A stretch of DNA of 51,043 nucleotides from Bacillota bacterium (GCA_023433945.1 JAEYTP010000027.1:1-51043), one strand, 5' to 3'. Positions 1 through 9,125 are shown, counted from the first letter of the stretch. Translations and numbers: made by a program. Notes: generated by a model from the sequence alone, not told the origin.

Positions 1-77
1 ATTACAACTCTCTTTAAGTTATTGGAACAGAAAGTTATGATTTATATGATCCAAATAAATTAAGGAGGTATATTGAT

Positions 78-260
78 ATGGATAAAGTTATTACTTGTAA
101 GGATTGTAATTCACAATTCACTTTTACAGAAAACGAGCAGGCTTTCTACAAGGAGAAGGGGTTCGATAATGAACCACAAAGATGTCCTGACTGTAGAAAA
201 GCGAGAAAGCAGCAGAATAACAATAGAAACAACGGAAGAAGTTACGGCAACAGATGGTAA
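78..260 (+). CDS. Small zinc-ribbon protein
   Basis: A 60-residue protein with two CxxC knuckles, CKDC near residues 8-11 and CPDC near 36-39, spaced as in the probable zinc-ribbon family found in many Firmicutes. Between them lies the family signature FTENEQAFYKEKGF. The last 20 residues are a basic, Asn/Arg-rich tail, which suggests nucleic-acid contact; that is inference. The start is ATG at 78, with AAGGAGG at 62-68 about nine bases upstream. A longer reading from 73 in another frame lacks any family match and ignores this ribosome site. The gene is monocistronic: two terminator-like hairpins follow. Cellular role is unknown. Confidence 0.85.
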   Translation: MDKVITCKDCNSQFTFTENEQAFYKEKGFDNEPQRCPDCRKARKQQNNNRNNGRSYGNRW

Positions 261-267
261 AAGAAAT

Positions 268-292
268 GAGAGCTTAGGCTCTCTTTTTTTTT
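268..292 (+). terminator. Rho-independent terminator of the zinc-ribbon gene
   Basis: GAGAGC (268-273), loop TTAG, GCTCTC (278-283), then nine T. It begins eight bases after the stop codon. Confidence 0.9.
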
Positions 293-296
293 AAAG

Positions 297-333
297 TCAC
301 GTATGCTCTGCTAAGTAGTGTACGTGATTTTTT
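297..333 (+). terminator. Second tandem terminator-like hairpin
   Basis: TCACGTA (297-303) pairs with TACGTGA (321-327) across a 17-base loop and is followed by T328-333. It sits four bases after the first terminator, so the zinc-ribbon transcript appears doubly insulated from the WG-repeat gene. Confidence 0.6.
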
Positions 334-490
334 ATTTTGTGTTATTTTAAGTATAAGTATGTTTTTATAATGTTTTCCTACAAATATATTTATTTTATTT
401 ACTAAATATACATTTTAGACTAAAATAAAACATAGCTAAAAATGTAACTGTTTACAATTTAGGGTAATTTATTAATGTGGAGGTAGTACC

Positions 491-2710
491 GTGAAAAAAA
501 TAATAACCATTGCTTTGGTTATGCTGCTTTTATGCATGCATGTTACGGGAGTTATTGCAGCTACTGATATATACAGTGAAGAAATAGATTATGCTTATTC
601 CTTTTGTAATGGCTATGCGATTATTGGTAAGTATGATGGTGTATATAAATATGGCTACATAAATTTGAACGGAAAGCTTGTAATAAAGCCACAGTTTGAT
701 GATTGTAAAAATTTCTTTGAAGGATTTGCTGTTGTAGGTATTGGTAAGAACTATTCAGTCATGAAATACGGCTACATAAAACCAAATGGGAGTTTTCTTT
801 TTAAGCCACAATTTGATTATGCGACACCTATGAAAAATGGCTTAGCCATAGTAGGGCTTAAGAAGGGTAATACCATGAAATATGGGTTAGTTGATAATAA
901 AGGACGAATTATTATAGAGCCAAAGTATGACCATATAGACACCTCTGATAGTCTTACATCAATGGAATATGTAATTACTACTCTAAACAAAGAATATCAA
1001 CTTATTAATATTAAGACAGGGAACACAATAGGTTTATCTTATCACTCAATCATGTCAATGGGCAATTACTTTAGGATTAGTAGCATGATAAATGGTAAAG
1101 AGAAGTATGGAATAATTTTATTCAATGGAAAAATTATTGAGCCGCAATTCAATTGGGTTTCATATTTCAAAGGTATAGATAACGTGCTGTGTGAGGTGGA
1201 TAAAGACGGCAAACACGGTCTTATAGGCGCAGATGGCAAATATGTACTTGAGGCTAAGTATGATGAAATTAGGGCATTTGATGATGGAACAACGCAGGTT
1301 AAATTAGATAATCTATATGGATACGTAGATTCAACAGGCGATTTCCTCACAAAAATAGAATTTGAGATAGCCTCCGCGTTTTGGAAAGGTATGGCTCCGG
1401 TAAAGAAAAATGGTAAGTGGGGTATTTTAAAAGTTGATGGAACATATTTAGCGGAAACCAAATATGACCAAGTATTTATCTTAGACAATGAAATTCGGGT
1501 AGTTTTAAACGGGGAGAACAAAATATTAAATAAGAATGGTGAATCACAGTTTAGTGCTGATTATGACTATATGTATCCTTATTCAAGTATAGAGGGAGCA
1601 TCAAAAGTTAAAAAGAATGGTAAAGAATTAATAATAGATGCAAAGGGCAAACCTATCTTCAAAATGGACTTTGATACCATATGGGATTTTGAAAATGGTG
1701 TTGCTCGAATATCTCTAAATGGTAAGGTAGGATATCTAAAGAGAGATGGCAAGTATCTGGTAAACCCCATTTATGATGGGTCCTATAAGGATGAAAAGGA
1801 GAACTATTATCATACAGAGCTGAATGAAAAGTGGGGATTAGTTTTTGATGATGGGACCGTGATAAATCCAGTTTCTGATTCACCAATTTCCTTTATAAAT
1901 GGATATGGAATAATAAAATTGGGGAATAAGCAAACCTATGTAAATAAGAAGGGTCAAAAGCTAACTACAGATACCTTTGATTATTGTAATCCTTTCAGTG
2001 ACGGTATGGGAAGGGTTATGACTAATTCAAAAATCACCTATATTAACAGTAACGGAAAGTTGATGAATCGTATATTTGATTGGGGAGAGGACTTTAGTGA
2101 TGGGTATGCCTATGTAAGTGAGAATTATCAGGCTAGATTTATTGATAAAGAGGGTAATTTTGCATTTGGTGATAAGGGCAAATATTTTGCTGCAAAATCC
2201 TTTAGCAATGGTCTTGCCGCAGTTGAAGATGAAAGTGGGAAATGGGGATACATTGATACAAAGGGGCAACTGGTTATTCCAATGAAGTTTGATAGTGTAT
2301 TTAACTTTGATAAGAAGCTAGCCCCTGTTAGAATTGATAATAAGTATGGGTATATTGACAGAACTGGGAAAATCATAATTCAGCCAACCTATGACAGAGC
2401 AGAAGAGTTTGTAAATGGAATGGCTAATGTGTGGAAAGGGCAGAAATATAGTTGTATAACATCTACAGGCGAGATTTATAATGACCCTACAAAAAATAAG
2501 AGTATTGAATTTTGCGATGGAATAGCAGCGGTAAGGGCAATATCCATCAAAGATAATAGATATTATTGGGGATATATCAGAATAGATGGAACTTGGATCA
2601 TAGAACCTGAGCTTGATTATGCCAGTAAGCTAAGTAATGGACAAGGATACGTTTACAAGAACGGCAAACAGGGCGATGTCTATAAAGACGGAACAATTTC
2701 ATGGAAATGA
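491..2710 (+). CDS. Secreted WG-repeat protein
   Basis: A 739-residue protein starting at GTG 491 behind GGAGGT (479-484). Residues 1-23 form a signal peptide (MKKIITIALVMLLLCMHVTG, then AA), so the protein is exported. Almost all of the mature chain is about 18 WG-type repeats of 33-37 residues. Each has a core such as KYGYI or KWGIL, then a turn like DGK or NGK, then a PxFD/PxYD segment and an aromatic-N/DG motif before the next repeat. No enzymatic domain, lipobox or sortase signal is visible. WG repeats are thought to form beta-rich scaffolds; the ligand is unknown. The gene is followed after 39 bases by a second WG-repeat gene, so the two are probably co-transcribed and act together at the cell surface. 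Confidence 0.85.
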   Translation: MKKIITIALVMLLLCMHVTGVIAATDIYSEEIDYAYSFCNGYAIIGKYDGVYKYGYINLNGKLVIKPQFDDCKNFFEGFAVVGIGKNYSVMKYGYIKPNGSFLFKPQFDYATPMKNGLAIVGLKKGNTMKYGLVDNKGRIIIEPKYDHIDTSDSLTSMEYVITTLNKEYQLINIKTGNTIGLSYHSIMSMGNYFRISSMINGKEKYGIILFNGKIIEPQFNWVSYFKGIDNVLCEVDKDGKHGLIGADGKYVLEAKYDEIRAFDDGTTQVKLDNLYGYVDSTGDFLTKIEFEIASAFWKGMAPVKKNGKWGILKVDGTYLAETKYDQVFILDNEIRVVLNGENKILNKNGESQFSADYDYMYPYSSIEGASKVKKNGKELIIDAKGKPIFKMDFDTIWDFENGVARISLNGKVGYLKRDGKYLVNPIYDGSYKDEKENYYHTELNEKWGLVFDDGTVINPVSDSPISFINGYGIIKLGNKQTYVNKKGQKLTTDTFDYCNPFSDGMGRVMTNSKITYINSNGKLMNRIFDWGEDFSDGYAYVSENYQARFIDKEGNFAFGDKGKYFAAKSFSNGLAAVEDESGKWGYIDTKGQLVIPMKFDSVFNFDKKLAPVRIDNKYGYIDRTGKIIIQPTYDRAEEFVNGMANVWKGQKYSCITSTGEIYNDPTKNKSIEFCDGIAAVRAISIKDNRYYWGYIRIDGTWIIEPELDYASKLSNGQGYVYKNGKQGDVYKDGTISWK

Positions 2711-2749
2711 TATATCTGTTCATTAATAATATTGTATTGGAGGGTTACT

Positions 2750-4315
2750 GTGAATAAAAAATTATCAATTAATAAAATTATATCAGTCCTAATAATTTCG
2801 TGTATAATAATGAGCTCAAATAGTATGGTGTATTCTGCTCAGAGCACATCGAGCACGAAAACGAGTGCAAGTGCAACAAGTAGCATTACTGAAATAGATT
2901 TAACACCAAAATTTGATAAAAATGAAGGATTATATGGCTATGTAGATGCAAAAGGAAAATGGATTATCAAGCCAAAGTTTTCTTATGCCCATAAATTTTC
3001 AGAGGGTTTGGCTGCTGTAGCAGATGATAAACAGAACTGTCAATGGGGATACATATTACCGGATGGCACATATGCCATCACACCAAAGTTTTTGGCAGCA
3101 TATGACTTCAAAAATGGCTTTGCTGTTGTAAATAATAAAATGCTGGCTGCAACTATAAATAAAAAAGGGAGTTACATCAGCCAGACACAGTATTACTTGA
3201 AAGGGGCAGATACAAGTGACAGATATCGTGCTGCTATCACAAATGTAAACACTGTAATGGTTCAAAACGCCAAATATGGATTGATAACAAATGAGGGTAA
3301 AATTATCAAGCCTGAGTACGATGGAGAGCCTTATTTAGATGGAGATTTTTTATGTGTCTATAAAGAGGACGTCACAATGGACCCATTTAAAAGAAAGCTT
3401 TCTATAGTTCTTTCTAATAGCAAGGTACTAGCAGTTGAAGGAAGAATAATTAGTACAAGTGAAGGTGTTGCTCTTTTAAAACATGATGCTATTGTAGATA
3501 AAAATGTTGTCAAAAAGCAGGAAACATATTCCTATGTAACTTCAGAGGGTAAGCTAATTAAATCCTTTAAAGACGATGATGGTAAGGAGTATCCATTTTT
3601 GGATGCTAAGGATTTTAGCGAGGGTGTTGCTTGTGTTAAGATAAATAAGCACAAGACAGGAGTTAATACATATTATGACAAATGGGGATTTGTCAAGAAG
3701 GATGGAAGCTTTTTGATTAGCCCTTGCTACATGTGTGTAGACTCATTTAAAAATGGTGTTGCTGCAGTTAAACTAAGCTTCCGATCTTGGGGATATATAA
3801 AAAAAGACTTATCATGGTTTATAGAACCTGTATATGAAGATGTTGGGGGTAAAGAGTATAATTACTGCGTTAGTGAGTCAAAGAAAATATTGAAGAGTTT
3901 AGTTAATGACAATATGTCCGACTATGAGAAGGTTGAAAAAATATATTCCTATATAACTAGCACTGTGGAATACTATGGAACAAACTTGACGGAGATTCCC
4001 CGCGTTGCTTACTCGGCATATGGAGCCTTGAAACATCATAGAGCTGTATGTGAGGGATATGCTGAGTTAGCTAAAATAATGTTTGATTTAGAAGGAATAG
4101 AATGTATTTATATAAGTGGGGATGTAAGTGATACTCCTCATGGATGGAATCTAGTTAAACTAAACGGAAGCTATTATCATATTGATGCAACTTGGGATGC
4201 TGGAGGAATTGGCAAGGGTACAAAGAATTATTTTCTCAAATCCGATGATTATATGAAAAAAAGCAGGGAATGGAATTATTCTGCTTTTCCTGCCGCCCCC
4301 AAAAATTATAAATAA
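2750..4315 (+). CDS. Secreted WG-repeat protein with C-terminal transglutaminase-like domain
   Basis: A 521-residue protein. I place the start at GTG 2750, six bases after GGAGG (2739-2743); a TTG at 2732 lies before that ribosome site. The N-terminus is a signal peptide (basic NKKLSINK, hydrophobic stretch, VYSAQS). A Ser/Thr-rich linker follows, then about seven WG repeats (for example YGYVDAKGKWIIKPKF), then a transglutaminase/papain-like domain from about residue 390. The triad is intact: Cys434 in AVCEGYA, His464 in PHGWNLV and Asp479 in HIDATWD. The fold is shared by peptidases and cross-linking enzymes, so the reaction (hydrolysis, amide transfer or cross-linking) cannot be read from sequence. 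It lies 39 bases after a pure WG-repeat gene and before another transglutaminase-like gene. Confidence 0.85.
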   Translation: MNKKLSINKIISVLIISCIIMSSNSMVYSAQSTSSTKTSASATSSITEIDLTPKFDKNEGLYGYVDAKGKWIIKPKFSYAHKFSEGLAAVADDKQNCQWGYILPDGTYAITPKFLAAYDFKNGFAVVNNKMLAATINKKGSYISQTQYYLKGADTSDRYRAAITNVNTVMVQNAKYGLITNEGKIIKPEYDGEPYLDGDFLCVYKEDVTMDPFKRKLSIVLSNSKVLAVEGRIISTSEGVALLKHDAIVDKNVVKKQETYSYVTSEGKLIKSFKDDDGKEYPFLDAKDFSEGVACVKINKHKTGVNTYYDKWGFVKKDGSFLISPCYMCVDSFKNGVAAVKLSFRSWGYIKKDLSWFIEPVYEDVGGKEYNYCVSESKKILKSLVNDNMSDYEKVEKIYSYITSTVEYYGTNLTEIPRVAYSAYGALKHHRAVCEGYAELAKIMFDLEGIECIYISGDVSDTPHGWNLVKLNGSYYHIDATWDAGGIGKGTKNYFLKSDDYMKKSREWNYSAFPAAPKNYK

Positions 4316-4331
4316 TATAAAGGGGTGCATT

Positions 4332-4354
4332 TTGTAAGACGGTTATTCTTACAA
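4332..4354 (+). other. Inverted repeat just upstream of a sigma-A promoter
   Basis: TTGTAAGA (4332-4339) and TCTTACAA (4347-4354) are perfect arms around a seven-base loop. The downstream arm ends one base before the -35 box at 4356. It may be a terminator for the WG/transglutaminase gene, though the T tract is interrupted by the -35, or a repressor site for the next gene. Confidence 0.5.
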
Positions 4355-4355
4355 T

Positions 4356-4384
4356 TTGACATTTTTTACCTAGTTACATACAAT
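4356..4384 (+). promoter_or_regulatory. Sigma-A promoter for the 4432 gene
   Basis: TTGACA (4356-4361), a 17-base spacer, then TACAAT (4379-4384): a perfect -35 and a five-of-six -10. Transcription would start near 4391, giving a leader of about 40 bases. Confidence 0.75.
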
Positions 4385-4431
4385 GTATATAATAATAGAA
4401 ATCTATTATAATCTAATTTTTAGGAGAAATT

Positions 4432-6762
4432 ATGAAGAAAGTTAATGTTCTTTTAATGATTATGGTATTTCTTTTTACCTGTTTTTCATTTTATTCCTCA
4501 GCAAGTACTTCCCCATTTATAAATAATACAGCACTTGATGCAACCTTTGCACAGGTGGAAAAGGTATTTTTAGCTAGCGAGCAGCAGAATTATACTCTAG
4601 AGATAACTCGTGGTGGCAAAACAGATTTTAAAGCCAAAATGTTACCCAAAATGCCTGATAATTTAATTAAGGCTGCTGTCACTAGAGAAATAAATATTAT
4701 GAAGCTTGAAATTGAGCTGAGGGAAGAAGAACTTGGGGGATTGACCAAGGAGGATTATAAAAAGATTTCTACACAAATCTTAGAGGCTCTTGTAACAGAT
4801 AAAGGTCATTTTCAATATGAAGATGATCAGAAATCTATTGTTTTATCCTTCGGAGTTGGTGGAGACGACTTTTACGAATTTTATGATCTAACAGGAAACT
4901 TTAAAAATATGGGTCGTGCTAAAGATGAGATTAATGCTACTGACTTGGAGGTAAAAAATGATGTAGCTAGATATATCAATCAGGCTTTACAGCTTGGGAA
5001 AAAAATCAGCCCAGAAATTGTTAAGAATTTACCTGATAAAACAGAGAAGCTTTTTAAGGAAATCAAGCCCTCAAGAATTGTTGCAGCCGATACTATTTCA
5101 AGAATCCATAGGGATATCTGTGGTTCAGAATCAACTGAATATGGCACAAAATCATCAGAGTCGATTATTGAAGAATATAGAGAATTGCTAGAGGGACTTC
5201 AGGAGGATAGGGAAGAACAAAAAAAGGTGGAATACTTTGAGTTTCCTAAAGATGCACCAACAAATGATGTAAGGGCTAATATTGCCGAGAAGCTGGTTAA
5301 GGGAAAACTATCAGAATATTTCAATACTGGGTTCAATGAGGCTATAACACTTGATGAACTAGCAAGGCTATATTTCGAGTCCCAAGAAGTTGATGAGAGA
5401 ATACAACTAGAAGCAGGCACTGTGTCTGATGATGCGCCTGATTACGTTAAAAATGCTTTTATTTATGGTATGATAGATGATGAAAAGGATTTACATAAGC
5501 CACTTACAAGACTGGAGGCTGCAAGGCACCTTGTAAACGGAGTAATATATAATGGGACTGGTGTAACAAAAATAGTACGCGCTGTAGATTGTGCAAAGAT
5601 ACCGACAGAAGACTTGGTAATAGTTGCAAATTGCTTAAATAGGGGTATGGGTAACGTTGGACTTAACTTTGCACCTCAGGATAAGTACACAAGACAGCAG
5701 GCTATCATAGAAAAATTTGTATTTGAATTTGATTATATCCGGGGTTTTAATACTCCAATAAGCAAATATGATTGCTCCAAGATAATAATAGGGAAAAATA
5801 CTGTTCATATACAGTTTGAGGATAAGGAGCAGGTTGAGGAATATATTGAGGATTGCTTTTATGACACAGAAATAGGTAAAATCAAGAGAAATGGAAGCTA
5901 TATGCGAGTTGATACGGGATGTGCTCTCTTCGAGTTTTTCACCCCCGATAATGGAATTAAGATTACCTTTAAGAAAGGTGTAAAATATATTGATTTTGAT
6001 GAAGGGCTTTATGGGCCTGAATTACAGTATAAAATCGAACCTCGTATTCTAAAATCTGGTGAATCACCAGATATGAATATGCAAATAGATTCAGTACATA
6101 AAAAGATATATCCAAAAATTGATGCTATTCTGGCAAAGACAATCAAGGCCAATATGACCCTTGAGCAAAAAATCAAGGCTATTCATGATTTTGTTGTAAA
6201 ACATATCACATATGATTCAAACTATGCTGATGAGGAAACAGCGGAGTCTTTATTAACTACCATTGATAAGGGGCGAGGTGTTTGCGGGGATTATACAATG
6301 TTGTTCCAATACCTGTGTGACAGGGCAGGGATACCATGTATAAGCGAAGGTGGAGATGTTATTACATCATCTGCTGGACATGCATGGAATGTAGTTCTTT
6401 TAAATGGGCAGTGGAAGTTTGTTGATACTACATGGGCTGATGATAAGTCAAATAAGGTATCGTATAAATACTACTTGATAGATAAGTTTACATTTATGAA
6501 GGATCACACACCATTGATGGGCGTTCCAGATATAATTTCTTATCCCGAAATTGATAGTATGAAGATTAAGTCTCAAGAAGAATTAAGAGTATTTCTTCTG
6601 AGAAAGTTCTACTGGATTGACGGCTTTAAGGTTACCTTCAGATTGACCGATAAAAAGCTTAAGCCGGATATTAGGTACCTATGGCCAACTTCTTATATAA
6701 AGATTGTCCTGACGTATGATCAGAAGAATGACTTGTATACTCTAGCTGCAAAATCCAGATAA
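4432..6762 (+). CDS. Secreted transglutaminase-like protein with SLH-like region
   Basis: A 776-residue protein starting at ATG 4432 behind AGGAGA. Residues 1-25 are a signal peptide. The first ~270 residues are charged, helical and unassigned. Residues ~300-450 resemble degraded S-layer homology modules (ITLDELARLYF, then DYVKNAFIYGMI and PLTRLEAARHLV), which in intact form bind cell-wall polymers. A transglutaminase-like domain lies near 570-690, with Cys618 in GVCGDY, His650 in GHAWNV and Asp665 in FVDTTW, so the triad is complete. It has its own near-consensus promoter yet lies next to the WG/transglutaminase gene, and both domains share the order Cys, His, Asp. A role in cell-surface protein processing or cross-linking is inference; the SLH assignment is weaker than the transglutaminase one. 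Confidence 0.75.
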   Translation: MKKVNVLLMIMVFLFTCFSFYSSASTSPFINNTALDATFAQVEKVFLASEQQNYTLEITRGGKTDFKAKMLPKMPDNLIKAAVTREINIMKLEIELREEELGGLTKEDYKKISTQILEALVTDKGHFQYEDDQKSIVLSFGVGGDDFYEFYDLTGNFKNMGRAKDEINATDLEVKNDVARYINQALQLGKKISPEIVKNLPDKTEKLFKEIKPSRIVAADTISRIHRDICGSESTEYGTKSSESIIEEYRELLEGLQEDREEQKKVEYFEFPKDAPTNDVRANIAEKLVKGKLSEYFNTGFNEAITLDELARLYFESQEVDERIQLEAGTVSDDAPDYVKNAFIYGMIDDEKDLHKPLTRLEAARHLVNGVIYNGTGVTKIVRAVDCAKIPTEDLVIVANCLNRGMGNVGLNFAPQDKYTRQQAIIEKFVFEFDYIRGFNTPISKYDCSKIIIGKNTVHIQFEDKEQVEEYIEDCFYDTEIGKIKRNGSYMRVDTGCALFEFFTPDNGIKITFKKGVKYIDFDEGLYGPELQYKIEPRILKSGESPDMNMQIDSVHKKIYPKIDAILAKTIKANMTLEQKIKAIHDFVVKHITYDSNYADEETAESLLTTIDKGRGVCGDYTMLFQYLCDRAGIPCISEGGDVITSSAGHAWNVVLLNGQWKFVDTTWADDKSNKVSYKYYLIDKFTFMKDHTPLMGVPDIISYPEIDSMKIKSQEELRVFLLRKFYWIDGFKVTFRLTDKKLKPDIRYLWPTSYIKIVLTYDQKNDLYTLAAKSR

Positions 6763-6852
6763 TTGACTGCTTCTATTAATATTGTACTCACAACTATATA
6801 GTCACTAGAAACTAAATAATTACAAGCTTTATTTAGTAAAAGAAAAGAATTT

Positions 6853-6861
6853 TGGTATAAT
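6853..6861 (+). promoter_or_regulatory. Extended -10 promoter for psd
   Basis: TG-G-TATAAT at 6853-6861 is a perfect extended -10 element about 40 bases before the psd start. No good -35 lies 17 bases upstream, as is usual for extended -10 promoters. Confidence 0.6.
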
Positions 6862-6903
6862 AGCATTGGATACTATAGAAAAATTCAATTAAAGAGAGAT
6901 AAT

Positions 6904-7797
6904 ATGATAAAAGTATATAACCGCAAAACAAAGCAGTATGATATCGAAAATGTTGCTGGTGGAAAGCTGCTTGAAACGCTGTACACTACTAGACGGGGCA
7001 AGGTAGGGCTGGATATTCTGGTAAAAAGGAAGTTGTACTCTGTATTGACTGGATTTTTTTGCGACTTGTCCTTAAGTAAAAGAAGTATTGGAAGCTTTAT
7101 TAAGAATTTTGGCATAAACATGGAAGAAAGCGAGAACAAGCAGCAGGACTTTGTTAGCTTCAATGACTTTTTTGCTAGGAAGCTCAAGCCTGCAGCCCGC
7201 CCCTTCGACACAAATGAAAAAATGCTGCTGTCTCCCGGCGACGGTAGGCTGCAGGCCTTTGCCAACATAGATAGCGACAGATTGGTGCAGATAAAGGGAA
7301 TGAACTTTTCCTTGGGTGCTCTGCTGCAAGATGAACAGCTAGCAAGGGAATATGCTGGGGGGACGTTCATTCAACTCAGACTGTGCCCGGTAGACTATCA
7401 TAGATTCCATTTCTTTGACAGTGGTATATGCAGTGAGCCAAAAAAGATCAAAGGACTGTACTATTCAGTAAATCCTGTGGCATTGAAAAAAGTTCCCGAG
7501 CTCTACTGCCAGAACAAACGTGAATATAGCATTTTCAAAAGTGATAATTTTGGAGACGTTATATATATGGAAGTTGGTGCTACATCTGTAGGCTCAATAA
7601 TCCAAACCTATGAACCAGGCAAGAAATTATCTAGAGGACAGGAGAAGGGGTACTTCAAGTTTGGGGGTTCAACAGTTCTGTTGATATTCAAAAAGAACAT
7701 GACAATAATAGATAGCGAAATTCTTGAGCAATCGGGGCTTGGTTTTGAGACTAGAGTTTTAGCAGGAGAAAAGATAGGGACAGCTCCAATGTTATAA
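6904..7797 (+). CDS. psd: Phosphatidylserine decarboxylase
   Basis: A 297-residue proenzyme that converts phosphatidylserine to phosphatidylethanolamine at the membrane. Family motifs are in order: SFNDFFARKLKPAARPFD, LLSPGDGRLQAF, the DYHRFHF segment with its conserved His, and near the C-terminus FGGST at Gly255-Ser256. The proenzyme cuts itself at that Gly-Ser bond; Ser256 becomes the pyruvoyl group of a roughly 41-residue alpha subunit. The length is normal for the ~295-residue class found in clostridia. The start ATG at 6904 follows AAAGAGAG. phosphatidylserine synthase is not next to it. An extended -10 promoter precedes it, and 118 bases separate it from pfkA, so it is probably transcribed alone. 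Confidence 0.92.
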   Translation: MIKVYNRKTKQYDIENVAGGKLLETLYTTRRGKVGLDILVKRKLYSVLTGFFCDLSLSKRSIGSFIKNFGINMEESENKQQDFVSFNDFFARKLKPAARPFDTNEKMLLSPGDGRLQAFANIDSDRLVQIKGMNFSLGALLQDEQLAREYAGGTFIQLRLCPVDYHRFHFFDSGICSEPKKIKGLYYSVNPVALKKVPELYCQNKREYSIFKSDNFGDVIYMEVGATSVGSIIQTYEPGKKLSRGQEKGYFKFGGSTVLLIFKKNMTIIDSEILEQSGLGFETRVLAGEKIGTAPML

Positions 7798-7915
7798 TAC
7801 TATATGGAAAATAAAACTACTTGATGTATTGAGAATGAAATAATATTAGTTTATAATTAATAACAATTGTTTTGGTTTTTTTATGGTTATTTTTAGAGAT
7901 GAAAGGGTGATAGGG

Positions 7916-8899
7916 ATGAGCGACATAAAGACTATAGGTGTACTTACGAGCGGAGGAGATGCACCTGGAATGAATGCTGCAATACGAGCAGTGGTTAGAA
8001 CGGGTATATATCATGGCTTTAAAATGATGGGAATCAGAAAGGGCTTTAATGGACTCATATGTGGTGATATTTTTGAAATGTCTGCTAGAAATGTTTCAGA
8101 TATAATACACAGAGGCGGCACTATTCTTCAAACTGCACGGTGCAAAGCCTTTACAACAGATGAGGGTATGCAGAAGGCTTACTCAATAAGTAAAGCATTC
8201 GGGATAGATGCTTTAGTTGTAATAGGTGGCGATGGTTCTTACAGAGGAGCTAGGGACTTTTCAAAATATGGTATGAAGGTCATGGGTTTACCAGGTACTA
8301 TTGACAACGACATAGCAAGCTCAGATTATACGATTGGTTACGATACTGCAATGAATACCGTACAGGATGCTCTTGATAAAATCAGGGATACTGCGTACTC
8401 ACATGAGCGTTGTAGCGTTCTTGAGGTTATGGGTCGCCGTGCCGGGCATATAGCTTTGAACGTTGGTATTGCTGGTGGTGCAGAGGTTGTTCTATTACCT
8501 GAGAAAGAATTTGATTTTGATACAGATATAGTGAGAAAGATTATACAAGGCAGAAATACTGGCAAGAAGAACTATATCATAATTCTTGCAGAGGGTGTCG
8601 CAGAAAAAATAGGTGGTGCTCTTGAACTTGCAAAGAGAATTGAAGACCTTACAGGCATTGAGACAAGAGGAACAGTTTTGGGGTATATCCAAAGAGGTGG
8701 AAGTCCTACCATTCAAGATAGAGTTATGGCGAGTCGTATGGGTGCAAAGTCAGTTCAACTTCTAAAAGAAGGCCAATACAACAAAATTATCTCTGTTCAA
8801 GACTCTAAAATTGTTGCGATTGATATAGATGAGGCACTTGCTATGAAGAAGGATATAGACCAGGAAATGTTAGAATTGAGCGACATTCTATCAATATAA
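7916..8899 (+). CDS. pfkA: ATP-dependent 6-phosphofructokinase
   Basis: A 327-residue enzyme that phosphorylates fructose 6-phosphate to fructose 1,6-bisphosphate, the committed step of glycolysis. The start is ATG 7916, which gives the usual N-terminus MSDIKTIGVLTSGGDAPGMN; reading further upstream adds 11 residues with no family counterpart. Visible motifs are the ATP-site glycines (TSGGDAPG), GGDGSYRGA, the catalytic LPGTIDNDI, TIGYDTAMNT, VLEVMGRRAGH and LGYIQRGGSP. The Gly in GGDGS is typical of ATP-dependent rather than PPi-dependent enzymes. The length matches the bacterial homotetrameric PfkA. Clostridial pfkA is often paired with pyruvate kinase, which is absent here; a strong terminator follows, so the gene is monocistronic. 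Confidence 0.95.
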   Translation: MSDIKTIGVLTSGGDAPGMNAAIRAVVRTGIYHGFKMMGIRKGFNGLICGDIFEMSARNVSDIIHRGGTILQTARCKAFTTDEGMQKAYSISKAFGIDALVVIGGDGSYRGARDFSKYGMKVMGLPGTIDNDIASSDYTIGYDTAMNTVQDALDKIRDTAYSHERCSVLEVMGRRAGHIALNVGIAGGAEVVLLPEKEFDFDTDIVRKIIQGRNTGKKNYIIILAEGVAEKIGGALELAKRIEDLTGIETRGTVLGYIQRGGSPTIQDRVMASRMGAKSVQLLKEGQYNKIISVQDSKIVAIDIDEALAMKKDIDQEMLELSDILSI

Positions 8900-8984
8900 A
8901 GTGATGACATAATGTTAAGTGTAGACTGAGAATATAGATGTTGGATATTCATCTTATGATAAAAAATAATTAAAAAGTGATAAT

Positions 8985-9038
8985 GCCCCTTGTCTATCCT
9001 GATAATTAATATCGGGTTACTAACAAGGGGCGTTTTTT
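8985..9038 (+). terminator. Terminator of pfkA
   Basis: GCCCCTTGT (8985-8993) pairs perfectly with ACAAGGGGC (9023-9031); an inner stem CCTGAT/ATCGGG adds stability, and T9033-9038 follows. Confidence 0.9.
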
Positions 9039-9074
9039 ATACAACCTGTTTTTTATAAAAAATTATCTGCTACG

Positions 9075-9100
9075 TGAACTTTTTAGCCCCAATAATGTCT
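9075..9100 (+). promoter_or_regulatory. Candidate ECF-sigma promoter, autoregulatory
   Basis: TGAAC (9075-9079) and GTCT (9097-9100), 17 bases apart, resemble the TGAAAC / CGTC pattern recognised by Bacillus-type ECF sigma factors. It lies 26 bases before the start of an ECF sigma gene, leaving a short leader that just holds the ribosome site. ECF factors commonly drive their own operon. Confidence 0.35.
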
Positions 9101-9125
9101 CTTATATGTGAAAGGAAGATGAGAA

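Noticed and set aside
73..294. A 73-codon reading frame overlapping the zinc-ribbon gene
   Set aside because: It starts between the ribosome site and the real ATG, has no family features, and crosses the terminator; the other frame has two CxxC knuckles.
6885..7370. A 161-codon minus-strand frame opposite psd
   Set aside because: The plus strand has clear phosphatidylserine decarboxylase motifs throughout; the minus frame shows no start signal or family motif.
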